A DNA stretch of 64,000 nt from Catonia carolina (taxonomy: Eukaryota; Arthropoda; Insecta; Hemiptera; Achilidae), in NCBI GenBank assembly GCA_035578175.1, contig JAQMRL010000002.1, positions 79,137,325 through 79,201,324 of the forward strand, given 5' to 3'. The translations under genes and the position numbers were made by a program. Numbering within the stretch: position 1 is the stretch's first letter; each line of letters begins with the position of its first letter. Of this stretch, positions 11,922 to 21,500 are shown in pieces. Below the pieces are notes generated by a model. The model was given only the letters and a program-made list of their open reading frames with translations, was not told the DNA's origin and did no database searches.

Positions 11922-12249
11922 TATAACGTTTTGCGCTAAAATGCATATTAAAGCCGCAATCTTAAAAAGAAAATGTTTTTACGTAAAAACAGCCTCACGC
12001 AGAATTTCAGCAAACATGGCGTCTACCCTATCTTGTAGAGAATAAAAAATTGAGTACACCAGGCGATTTAAAAAAAAATCGTAGGACCAGTTTTTGAGAA
12101 AATCGCAAAAAAGTGAAAAATTATACGAATAAACTACTACTTCCGGTTGACCGATTTTGATGAAAATGTTCGTGTCGCGTCCGGTAGTGGTATGTAACTT
12201 AAGTTTCAAGTTTCAAGTTCATACGATGTTTTGTTCTTGAGATATTCTG

Positions 12250-12284
<35 letters not shown>

Positions 12285-12995
12285 CAATCGCTAAAAACAT
12301 GTTTTTTGGGTTCAGGGGGTCTGAAAACGTATAGATCCGGTGAAAACTAGATTTCGAAAAATCGACATGAAAACAATACTTTCCTTCCTATATATTCATA
12401 TAGGCAAGAGAAAGTAAAAATCAATTCGAAATAAAACCACCTTCTGTATACCAATAGCCTACTCTAGCAAGGTGACGGTTTATATTATGCAAATGTTTAT
12501 TTAGTGGCGCGCCAGTCACTTACTGGCGAACAAAATTTCAGAAGGCTACAGAAAATTCCATGCAAGTTTCTTTCTGTGCATGCATGTTAAAACTTGTGCG
12601 CCAACAATGGTTTACACACGCATGCATCGTTTCACTGGTGTCAGCAAATCATTGCACGTGTAAATGCGCCTTTAGTTTAGCAACTAGTGATTTTCTCTAT
12701 TTTTTCATCAAAATCGGTAAAATTTTTTTAACATTGCAGTCTTACTATGATTTTATGGCGAACATGTACATAACTGAAGTTATAGAAAATTTAAAAAATC
12801 TACAACTTTACTTCTATCATTTTTTTCTAGAAAGCCTAGTTTGATGACAATTACTGACTCTCCGTATTTTTAATAACTACAGAGGTTGATTTTCATTTTC
12901 AGTAATTCACTCATGGTTAAACATAGGTTTTCTTTCTCTCTCTCTCTCTCTCTCTCATGCATGCATGCATGCATGCACACATACTATTTACATTG

Positions 12996-13137
12996 AAAAG
13001 ATAAAGTCGTGTGAGTGTTTACAGCATATTTTACAATATAATACAATATTTTCCTTCCCTATATATTCATATAGGACAAGAGAAAGAAAGAAATTTGTTC
13101 ACTGAAAATTGTAAAATAAAAAGGAGATAACAAAGCT
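12996..13137. repeat. Direct repeat Y, left copy
   Basis: About 140 bp matching 13625-13763 with very few differences. It includes a Helentron-like 3' end fragment (CCCTATATATTCATATAGG). It lies on either side of Penelope-like and SINE sequence. Confidence 0.7.
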
Positions 13138-13243
13138 ACAAGTACAAAGATTGTTTAACAAAATATCATAATTAAATTGGATAAGTTTCAAATCAAATCT
13201 ATTTTACAAAAACATAATATTAATGTGAAGATAAAGAAAAAGA

Positions 13244-13587
13244 AAATTTTTTTTTTTTTTTTTTTTTATTAATTCCTAATATGTGTACGTTGCAATCTGT
13301 TCAATTGAGAACAATAAGCAACCCCATGACCCAATGAGATGAGGATGATGTGTATGACGTGTAAATGAGGTGTAGTCTTGTGCAGACCCAGATCGACCAC
13401 TCCTGAGAAAGTATGGTTAATTGAACCCCAACCATCAAAGTACACCGGCAACCACTGTCTAGTATTCAAATCCGTATAAAAGTAACTACCTTTACTAGGA
13501 TTTGAACCAGGAACCTTCGTCTCCGAAAATCAGCTGTTAAACAGCTGATTTTGGCGACGACTTTACCTCTAGACCAACCCGGTGGGT
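13244..13587 (-). mobile_element. tRNA-derived SINE (type b)
   Basis: On the minus strand it starts with a tRNA-like head (GGTTGGTCTAGAGGTAAAG, B box GGTTCAAATCC) and ends in an A-rich tail (poly-T at 13249-13267). Confidence 0.7.
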
Positions 13588-13624
13588 TTTAAAGAAAATT
13601 AGAAATTTAATTCATGTGGAATTA

Positions 13625-13763
13625 AAAAGATAAAGTCGTGTGAGTGTTTACAGCATATTTTACAATATAATACAATATTTTCCTTCCCTATATATTCATA
13701 TAGGGCAAGAGAAAGAAAGAAATTTGTTCACTGAAAATTGTAAAATAAAAGGAGATAAAGCTA
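13625..13763. repeat. Direct repeat Y, right copy
   Basis: Second copy of 12996-13137, offset 629 bp. It continues directly into repeat Z. Confidence 0.7.
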
Positions 13764-13766
13764 TGA

Positions 13767-13825
13767 TACACTCTTGGCCTCCTAGGTCCCCTGACATAAC
13801 ACCATGCAATTTTTTCCTGTGGGGA
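13767..13825 (+). repeat. Direct repeat Z, left copy (transposase fragment)
   Basis: 59 bp identical to 14223-14281. It encodes the WPPRSPDITPCNFFLWG block of a DD41D-type transposase. Confidence 0.75.
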
Positions 13826-13859
13826 AAAATAAAATAAAATTAAAATAATAAAATTGAAT

Positions 13860-14218
13860 GTAATGAAATATGTTGTTTAGGTCATCAGCCTGGTTGGCTC
13901 GTTTGAACCTGTAGAGGTAAAACGAGGAGTGAGGTGGTTTACAATTGCCAACACTCACTGAGTGAGAAAGTACACTTATCAGCATGCCGAGCCCTCTGAA
14001 AAGCACATATTTTCCACTCTGCAAATGACACCTTCACTTCATTTACCACAGGGTCTGGCTATTAAATGAAATTCATTACTTTCAGAGGAGATTAACTCTG
14101 ATTAGTGCCTTTTACACCTCTACCTCTTCTCTTCTTAAATGATTCAGTCATTTAATTGGCTGACCATGTGATAAAAAACAGAACTATTTATTTTAGCCCT
14201 GCGACGAACAGATTGAGT
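13860..14218 (-). repeat. ~395-bp retroposon (R2 family), copy 4
   Basis: Minus orientation, bracketed by the 59-bp direct repeats Z, far longer than the 9-11-bp duplications at other copies. Confidence 0.65.
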
Positions 14219-14222
14219 GAGT

Positions 14223-14461
14223 TACACTCTTGGCCTCCTAGGTCCCCTGACATAACACCATGCAATTTTTTCCTGTGGGGATATGTTAAACAACTTGTTT
14301 ACGTTCCTTCCTTACCTCGTGACATTGATGAACTAAAAAACAGAATATCAGCTGCTGTAGCTTCAGTGACAGAAGACACCTTACGCTCAGTTTGGGATGA
14401 ATTCAGCTATCGGCTAGATGTCGTCCGTGCAGCCAATGGAGGACATATTGAACATTTATGA
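14223..14461 (+). pseudogene. C-terminal fragment of a DD41D-type (DUF4817) transposase
   Basis: Reads WPPRSPDITPCNFFLWGYVK, then VPSLPRDIDELKNRI and ends GGHIEHL, stop at 14459-14461. The third catalytic Asp is replaced: PCN instead of PCD. An AATAAA follows at ~14534, and a GGGTCATTCTTTTTGGTAC possible terminus near 14553. Confidence 0.7.
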
Positions 14462-14569
14462 TAGATTTTCATAAACTTATGTCTTTTTTGAGTAATTTAG
14501 TATGTAATTTGTTGGTGTTAAGCCATGCTTCTTAATAAATAATCTATATAAAATCGGGTCATTCTTTTT

Positions 14570-15240
14570 GGTACACATGGTACATAAGAAGCATTAAAAC
14601 ACGATTTTAGTTTGAAAATTGCACTTTTTTAATGAATACAAACTGATGTGCCCTTCAGTACAACACTGTACTCAAGGACAGTGGAAGGGTAGGGGGATGA
14701 GGAGAAAGTGAAGGGGCTGACCCCTTCTCCCATTTAATTACTTAAGTGTTTGAGGTGGTTGATACATGTTTTATGCTTTTGGGTTGGCCGATGTAAGTAC
14801 GATAGATAGTAAACTGTCCTTCGTATTATAAGCGCAATTATCAACTTATAGCGCGTCACCAGTATCCACAAAACAACCTTCGGGAAAGATTATTTGGCAC
14901 TTATTTCTATCAATAATCAGTAAAACGTTTAAGATGTCATTTGGCACAAATAATAAATTAATAACACATTAAATCTCTTGGTTGGACGTAACAAATGGAG
15001 AGGTGCTGGAATGGATGGGGAAGGAAACAAGAGGTTGTGAATAGGGTGAAAAGAAGGAAGCTTGAATATCTGGAACAAGCAATGATAAAGGGGAATGATG
15101 GACTTATTTTAACATAACAGGATTAATAAAATGGTTACTGGATTGAACCAGTTATCATGATAACAGGTTACTAAAAAAACACCCTGTTATTAATATACTT
15201 ATTCAAAAATAAATCTTTATAATGCATCCTGCAGTTTGAA
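14570..15240. other. No gene recognised
   Basis: No domain-bearing ORF; nothing assigned. Confidence 0.3.
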
Positions 15241-15244
15241 ATAT

Positions 15245-15551
15245 TTCTATTTCATATAATGAATTAATATAATAATTTCACTAACCTTCTTTTTAAACTG
15301 CATCACCTTTATTTTAATTTCTACTTACACGTGTTTCGGTGGATGAAGATGATATAAGATGAGAAAGAAGATGATATCATCTTCTGTAAATTTTAAATAA
15401 ATGAGAGAAAAAAATTTTTAGTTTCAATTTTTCATTTACTCTGATGATGGTGGATCCACCGAAACACGTGTAAGTAGGAATAAAATAAAGGTGACGCAGT
15501 TTAAAAAGAAGGTTAGTGAAATTATTATATTAATTCATTATATGAAATAGT
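15245..15551. repeat. Fold-back palindrome with one hammerhead-bearing arm
   Basis: Left arm 15245-15347 and right arm 15448-15551 are inverted repeats (shared CCTTCTTTTTAAACTGC, TTACACGTGTTTCGGTGGAT). Only the right arm has the full ribozyme core. Confidence 0.7.
15436..15477 (+). ncRNA. Hammerhead ribozyme motif (CACGTG family)
   Basis: CUGAUGA at 15441-15447, extra U, helix II GGUG/CACC with loop GAUC, GAAA at 15461-15464, CACGUG, then UA. Helix I pairs UACU (15437-15440) with AGUA (15473-15476). The one-pair helix III with a self-complementary hexamer is what is described for Penelope-like element ribozymes. Confidence 0.65.
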
Positions 15552-15566
15552 AATATACTTATATTA

Positions 15567-16185
15567 CTGGGTGATTCATTTAAAAGTAGCCCGCCGCTCG
15601 AGTAATTTTCATATGCTGTATTGGCAGCACTGATCACGATGTGATCGACTGGCCTTTATAGTACAATTTATATTATTATTTAATTATTATATTATTATAG
15701 AGTACAATTTTTTCCAGCAAGATGGTGCAATATGTCACACGTTTTGCCAGTCCCTATCTCATATCAATCAGGCTTTTCCCATGCGAGTTGTTAGTAAAGA
15801 TTTGTGGCCTCCTCGTTTACCCGATTTGAGTATGTGCGATTTTTTTCTACGGGGTTATTTAAAAGGAACCGTTTACCAAACAAACCCCCGCAGTATACAT
15901 GAGCTAAAGAATAACATCGTGGCAGCCATTCAAGCTATAGACGTTTCCGTATTGCATAGTGTGTGCATTAATAAAATTGAACGAGCGCAAAAATGTGTAA
16001 GCGTTCAAGGACGCCACTTTCAGCATCTACTGTAAAGGTGAAGTTGAAATTTGTATATAAATTTGTAAATAAATATGTAAAATTATGTATTAAGTAATTC
16101 TACTTATTCATTTACTATTGGAATCCAATTGAGTGCCGAAGGCCGCTGTTAAATGCAGCGGGCTACTTTTAAATGAATCACCCTG
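15567..16185 (+). mobile_element. Deleted DD41D-type Tc1/mariner element
   Basis: 28-bp inverted ends (GGGTGATTCATTTAAAAGTA...) at 15567-15594 and 16158-16185, one mismatch, flanked by TA. Only the 3' third of the transposase remains (~15702-16035). Confidence 0.8.
15702..16035 (+). pseudogene. C-terminal DUF4817/DDE transposase remnant
   Basis: Reads FFQQDGAICH (second Asp), WPPRLPDLSMCDFFLRGYLK (third Asp in MCD) and ends GRHFQHLL. The N-terminal HTH and first Asp are deleted. Confidence 0.75.
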
Positions 16186-17240
16186 TATATACTGATTATA
16201 ACACCGTAATTGATGTATAAATGACGCTTGTCCGACTGCTATAACAGCATAAAACTGTTAAAACTAAATGAAGTTATTAATAACCTTTTCATCTAGTAAC
16301 ACCGCTTTTAAGTTTAACTACATTACAATACTGTTATTAATACTAACACAACGGTGACAAATCTCACTGAATCTCTCACAGATACAAAGTTAAGACAAAC
16401 AGCACCATTTCCTGTAACCGAATACAACCACGGCAAACCGAATGCAATTTTTAGCGAACACAAGGGTGGCCAGTTGCGCTGAATCTTTCACGGACACACA
16501 GCAAGGTACTATAGTTACTATACATTATACAACAAGCAAAGAAATCAGCAGCCATCCATCCACAAAGGTGTCACAAGGATTAAAGCAGGTCAATACTCAA
16601 AACGAACCGTCTAGCAAGTCATTATGTCGCTGCCGGAGAGTTTGTTTGGACTACCATTTTCTGTACCAATAAACCTTTACAAAAAAAATCTACCGTTCAG
16701 TGAATAATTTAGTTCACTTCTTTTCCGCATGTGTTGTTTCCTATTACCTATTTAATAATAGGTACATTGTATTCTAGGCTGGACGATAACAGTGCTATTT
16801 TATTAACAGTTTGTAGAATCCCATTATCGACCAGGCTATTATTTCCAGTAATATGTTATCAAAAAATAGCTTTATTTCCCATCACTAGAATAAGTACTTA
16901 TTCCACCACAACAACTGCACAAACGAATGGAAAATAAAAACCAAAAAAAAAATTCTGAATTTTCAAAAAAATAATTAAAATGTACGGAAAATATTTGACA
17001 AAATTAAATCGTACGAACAAAAATTTTAGGCACAGTAATATTTTTTTTACAATATAAAACTATTTACTTGTTATTTAAAAAACCCAGCTTATCCAAAATC
17101 GGCTCACCCCAACTATTTCGGATTAGCGGGAGTTTACTGTATCTATTAGATGATGAAAGCAAGTTTGAAGGATCAAATAGTTGTAGTTTTCCTGCAGATA
17201 ACTCAATGTGTTTTGCATCATTGTCTTTGGAAAAACTCAT
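16186..17240. other. No gene recognised
   Basis: AT-rich; three small ORFs without recognisable domains. Confidence 0.35.
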
Positions 17241-17384
17241 TTTCAACTTCCAGACGCATGCGACTGGTGCAGGTGACCGATACACAAAGCGGTCGATGCA
17301 GCCGATGCATGCGATCTCTAACATCAAACGCATAAACGGAACTACTTCTTAAGAAATCCATTTGATGAGTAATGGCAGTGACGC

Positions 17385-18288
17385 ATGCAGCGGCTACATG
17401 CAGTAATCGCATGCGACGATTACACAAATGAAACCGCACCTTACCCGACCTATGCGTCAGTCACATGCGATTACTGCATGCGACGATCGCACAAACGAAA
17501 CCGCACCTTACCCAACCTATGCGTCAGTCACATGCGATTACTGCATGCAACGATCGCACAAACGAAACCGCACCTTACCCAACCTATGCGTCAGTCACAT
17601 GCGATTACTGCATGCAACGATCGCACAAACGAAACCGCACCTTACCCAACCTATGCGTCAGTCACATGCGATTACTGCATGCAACGATCGCACAAACAAA
17701 ACCGCACCTTACCCAACCTATGCGTCAGTCACATGCGATTACTGCATGCGACAACCGCACCTTACCCGACCTATGCGTCATTCACATGCGATTACTGCAA
17801 GCGACGATCGCACAAACGAAACCGCACCTTACCCGACCTATGCGCCAGTCACATGCGATTACTGCATGCGACGATCGCACAAACAAAACCGCACCTTACC
17901 CGACCTATCAGTCAGTCACATGCGATTCCTGCATGCGACGATCGCACAAACGAAACCGCACCTTACCCAACCTATGCGTCAGTCACATGCGATTACTGCA
18001 TGCAACGATCGCACAAACAAAACCGGACCTTACCCGACCTATGCGTCAGTCACATGCGATTACTGCATGCAACAACCGCACCTTACCCGACCTATGCGTC
18101 AGTTACATGTGATTACTGCAAGCGACGATCTCACAAACGAAACCGCACCTTACCCGACCTATCAGTCAGTCACATGCGATTACTGCATGCGACGATCGCA
18201 CAAACGAAACTGCACCTTACCCGACCTATGCGTCAGTCACATGCGATTACTGCATGCGACGATCGCACAAACGAAACCGCACCTTAAG
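17385..18288. repeat. 67-bp minisatellite array (about 13 units)
   Basis: Unit starts fall at 17449, 17516, 17583, 17650, 17717, 17770, 17837, 17904, 17971, 18038, 18091, 18158 and 18225: a 67-bp period with two 53-bp units (14-bp deletion) 321 bp apart. Each unit holds TGCATGC and CGATCG-type palindromes. Because 67 is one more than a multiple of three and the unit lacks stops, forward frames stay open for up to 300 codons. It lies just 3' of the RSRC1-like stop codon. Confidence 0.9.
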
Positions 18289-18462
18289 GTTGTCATCGCC
18301 AGAATGATTGCCAACGTTCAGCACGAATAGGCACCATAAGAAGAAGAACCCATTAATAAACTGATAAAACAAAAATACTTATTTAAAACGAATATAGAAT
18401 ACAATATTGAAATGTAAATCAAAGATAAAAATTATGTACAAATTAACATTAACACACAGTTG

Positions 18463-18564
18463 TTAAGCATAATCCCATATATCGCCATTAAATGATCGCT
18501 GTCGAATCTGAAACAATCTCTTCACCCACCTATTCAACCTGTCTTCTTTACTTTCAAGCGATAT
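18463..18564 (-). CDS. RSRC1: RSRC1-like terminal coding exon 6
   Basis: Acceptor tgttttcag before 18564; 33 codons then TAA at 18465-18463. It encodes ESKEDRLNRWVKRLFQIRQR, the conserved C-terminal signature. A 67-bp minisatellite begins about 175 bp past the stop and may lie in or near the 3' UTR. I saw no clear AATAAA close by. Confidence 0.8.
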   Translation of the reverse strand: MSLESKEDRLNRWVKRLFQIRQRSFNGDIWDYA

Positions 18565-21500
18565 CTGAAAACAAACCAAAGTTAAACATGAGCGTAATGA
18601 AAAATAGTCAAACATGTAAATTTTATTCTGAGTACAGTAGAACCTCTTTAATCCGGCACGTTTGGGACTCGAAGCTTGCCAGATTAAAGGAAATTCCGGA
18701 CTATGGAGGTTATTTATAAAAATACAGGAGTCGTATAAAAAATAACATAATTTGCACAAGAAACTTTTACTGTATGTATTTATTATTTAAACATGGGTTA
18801 TTTAAACAATATAAATCAATATATAAGTATAGGAGAAATATTAAAATGCATTTTTTAAGTACAGTACATGATGAAATAAATTTGAATACAGTATGAAATA
18901 CAATACAGTACTGTACTATTCGTGGTTTTTAGCAACAGCACTGGTAGATGGCTGGAAAAAAAGATCTAATATCTACTTGCTTCTTACGACTGGTATTTTT
19001 TTATTTAAAAAATCATTTTTTATTATATGCAAGTTCATAACTTCGGCCATACTGAATTGTTTATTTGACTCAGCAAATTTTAAAAATGTGTAAAAAAAGC
19101 GTACTGAGTTTACAAACTCAGAGCGTGACGCTTTGTGGCTCTTGAGTGTCGGCGGTAGCTGTCGGGTTGCTCACTTTACAATGTTCATTGTGAAGGCAAT
19201 TCTATAATTTTTGTCTATCGCCGTTGATGCCGGATTATAGACGATTCCGGACTATAGAATGCCGGATTAAGGAGGTTTTACTGTATACCCATACCATAAA
19301 CATCCCTTCATAAATTATATACTGTAATCAACACCCAACTCGATAAGGTTATGAGCCATAAAATGAGAAATGAAGAACAAAATCACATTAAATTTGTCAA
19401 TAAATGACAAGAGTTATGGCAGAGAATTGATGTTGTAATTTTGTTCCTGATTTAATGTCCTCCACTTTGCATTCAATTTAATTTTTTTTTTTTAATTCCT
19501 AATGTGTGTACGTTGCAATCTGTTCAATTCAGAACAATAAGCAACCCCATGACCCACCCAATCAGATGAGGATGATGTGTATGACGTGTAAATGAGACTG
19601 TGTAGTTGTTAACGCCACTTTGTACTGACAAAATAGTTCATTATTCCCGCTACACTAATCTTTCAAATCTACCAAATAGTTCCTGTGACATCATCCGATC
19701 ACGTCATTTTTCTCCCTCTACTTCCTTACATTTCCGTCTTGTTCATTGCTCACTATTGGATCAGCATTCATGATGAATGGATGCGCGCTTTTCGGCTGCG
19801 TGTAACGCGTGGCGTGGGACGCCACCACGCTTCCAGCGTTTACAATCTTGCTTCGTTCTTGTATTCGTTTCGTTCGCTATGAACTTAAGTCGTTTGTTAC
19901 TATTTAATTTGTGTGAATTATTATATTCGATTGCTCATGTTTATATATTGTGAACTTTTGCGTTTGTTCTTTGTGCTGTTTGTTAGTGCTATACCGCATG
20001 CGTTTTCTACAAACTTGAACTATCATTACTGGATTAAAGGTAAGTGCGTATTTATTTATTATGTATTGTTGACCAATAGTGTGCGTTCCTATGTAATTCT
20101 ATGTCCTGTCGCTTCGTTTCCTACCTATTTTGTCAGTTTTGGCTTAACCGTCTATTTAATCATTTCGTTTGTTCATTCAGTCGTTTAGTTGTGGCTGGCA
20201 ACTACTTAAAAACTAGCCTGGTCCTCCTGGTTAAATCGTTTAATCGTTTATTATTTACGCTAGAAATTATTCATCTCGATTTTGCTTTATTTTGTTTTTC
20301 AAAAATCGTTTATGCTTTAACAGTAGTATTGTACAGACTCAGGCCGACCATTCCTGAGAGAGTATGGTTAATTGAACCCCAACCATCAAAGTACACCGGC
20401 AATCACTGTCTAGTATTCAAATCAGTGTCTGTAGATGACAATCTCTTCACGCCCCTCCATAAACCGTTTAAACCACCCAAAAACCTGAGTACATACATGA
20501 CGAACATTCATCGTAGTAAACTTGTTTCAACAAAGTATGGGTTTCTGTAGCGATCTTCCAAAGTTTTAACAAGAATTTTATTTCAAAACACTAAGCATAT
20601 TTCCGATAAGATGGCAAATACAACAAAATCAGACAAGCATGGCGGCCAATGCCAAACTGAGCAATTGGGAGACAATTACAAAGCTGGAATAGCAAGGGGG
20701 ATGGAAAATAAATCATCGTATGAAATGCGGAATACCACAATTCTATATTTATTCACATATTACAAATTAATAAATAATTACTTCCTTTTAAAATTGCTGC
20801 GTAGAAGTATTCGTTGTTTAGGTCAACAGCCAAAAGGTTGGTTTGAACCTGTAGAGGTTTTACTAAGTAAAAACGAGGAGTAAGGTGGTTTACCATTGCC
20901 TTCCTCACTGAGTTGAAAGAGTTTGCTGATAGGCCTGGCTTGCTGATAAGCAAGCCAGGCCCTCCGAAAAGCACTCACTTTCCACCCTGCAAATGACACC
21001 TTCACTTCATTCACCACAGGGTCTGGCTGTATAGTGATGAAATTCATTACTATGAGAGGAGATAACTCTGACTAGTGTCTTTTACACCTCTAACTCTTCT
21101 GTTCTTAAATAGTTCAGTCATATACGTGGCTGACTATGTGATAAGAAACAGAACTATTTTTTTTAGCCCTGGACCAAACAGATAGAGTGCAATTAAAAAA
21201 ACACTCCACCTGCCCGTTTTGGGCATAGAAGTATTCATTAGGACTTAAAAAAATTGTAGGCAGCCACCATTTTTGAACTACCTGTATATTCTTGTTGTTG
21301 TTTAGGTCACCAGCCTGGTTGGCTGGTTTGAACCTGCAGAGGTTTTACTAAGTAAAACGAGGAGTGAGGTGGTTTACCATTGCCTTCCTCACGGAGTAGA
21401 AAAGTATGCTTATCAGTATGCCGGGCCCTCTAAAAAGCACATATTTTCCACTCTGCAAATGACACCTTCACTTCATTCACCACAGGGTCTGGCTGTATAA

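Larger units (their letters stand above)
10143..12415 (+). mobile_element. Helentron-like element, copy B (hosts an intact mariner)
   Basis: Same termini as copy A. The mariner 10588-11921 sits at a TA in the ttattatata segment of the family sequence. The core (CA)n is at about 12246-12282. Confidence 0.65.
9678..12671. mobile_element. PIF/Harbinger-like MITE carrying nested insertions
   Basis: Inverted ends AGGCGCATTTACACGTGCAA at 9678 and the matching end at 12671, with TTA duplicated outside both ends (a TWA target is typical of PIF/Harbinger). Without the nested SINE and Helentron-like copy it is only about 550 bp and has no recognisable nuclease. Confidence 0.6.
8604..12930 (-). mobile_element. 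Helentron-like element, copy P (host of a four-level nest)
   Basis: Pieces at 8604-8917, 9306-9459, 9646-9677 and 12672-12930 join into one minus-strand copy of the family. It is interrupted by an R2 retroposon, a SINE and a Harbinger-like element. Continuity is clear at the TTA site, where gtactacacTTA (left) continues as TTAgtttagcaa (right) as in uninterrupted copies. Confidence 0.65.
13138..13860 (+). pseudogene. Penelope-like element fragments, interrupted
   Basis: Pieces at ~13190-13243, ~13596-13624 and ~13838-13860 match the GIY-YIG-encoding stretch at 24950-25075 (for example TTTAATTCATGTGGAAT and AATGTAATGAAATAT). They are separated by a SINE and by the direct-repeat block Y'+Z. 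Confidence 0.5.

Noticed and set aside
17449..18288. CRISPR-like array of regularly spaced repeats
   Set aside because: The whole 67-bp unit is repeated with no unique spacers, and the surrounding genome is eukaryotic.
17385..18330. 300-codon ORFs read as a repeat protein
   Set aside because: They come from a 67-bp satellite without stops. Several frames are open at once and there is no start context or domain, so a real protein is unlikely.
19685..20550. ORFs of 65-149 codons as a membrane protein
   Set aside because: The hydrophobic translations come from T-rich LTR sequence that is bounded by a target duplication.
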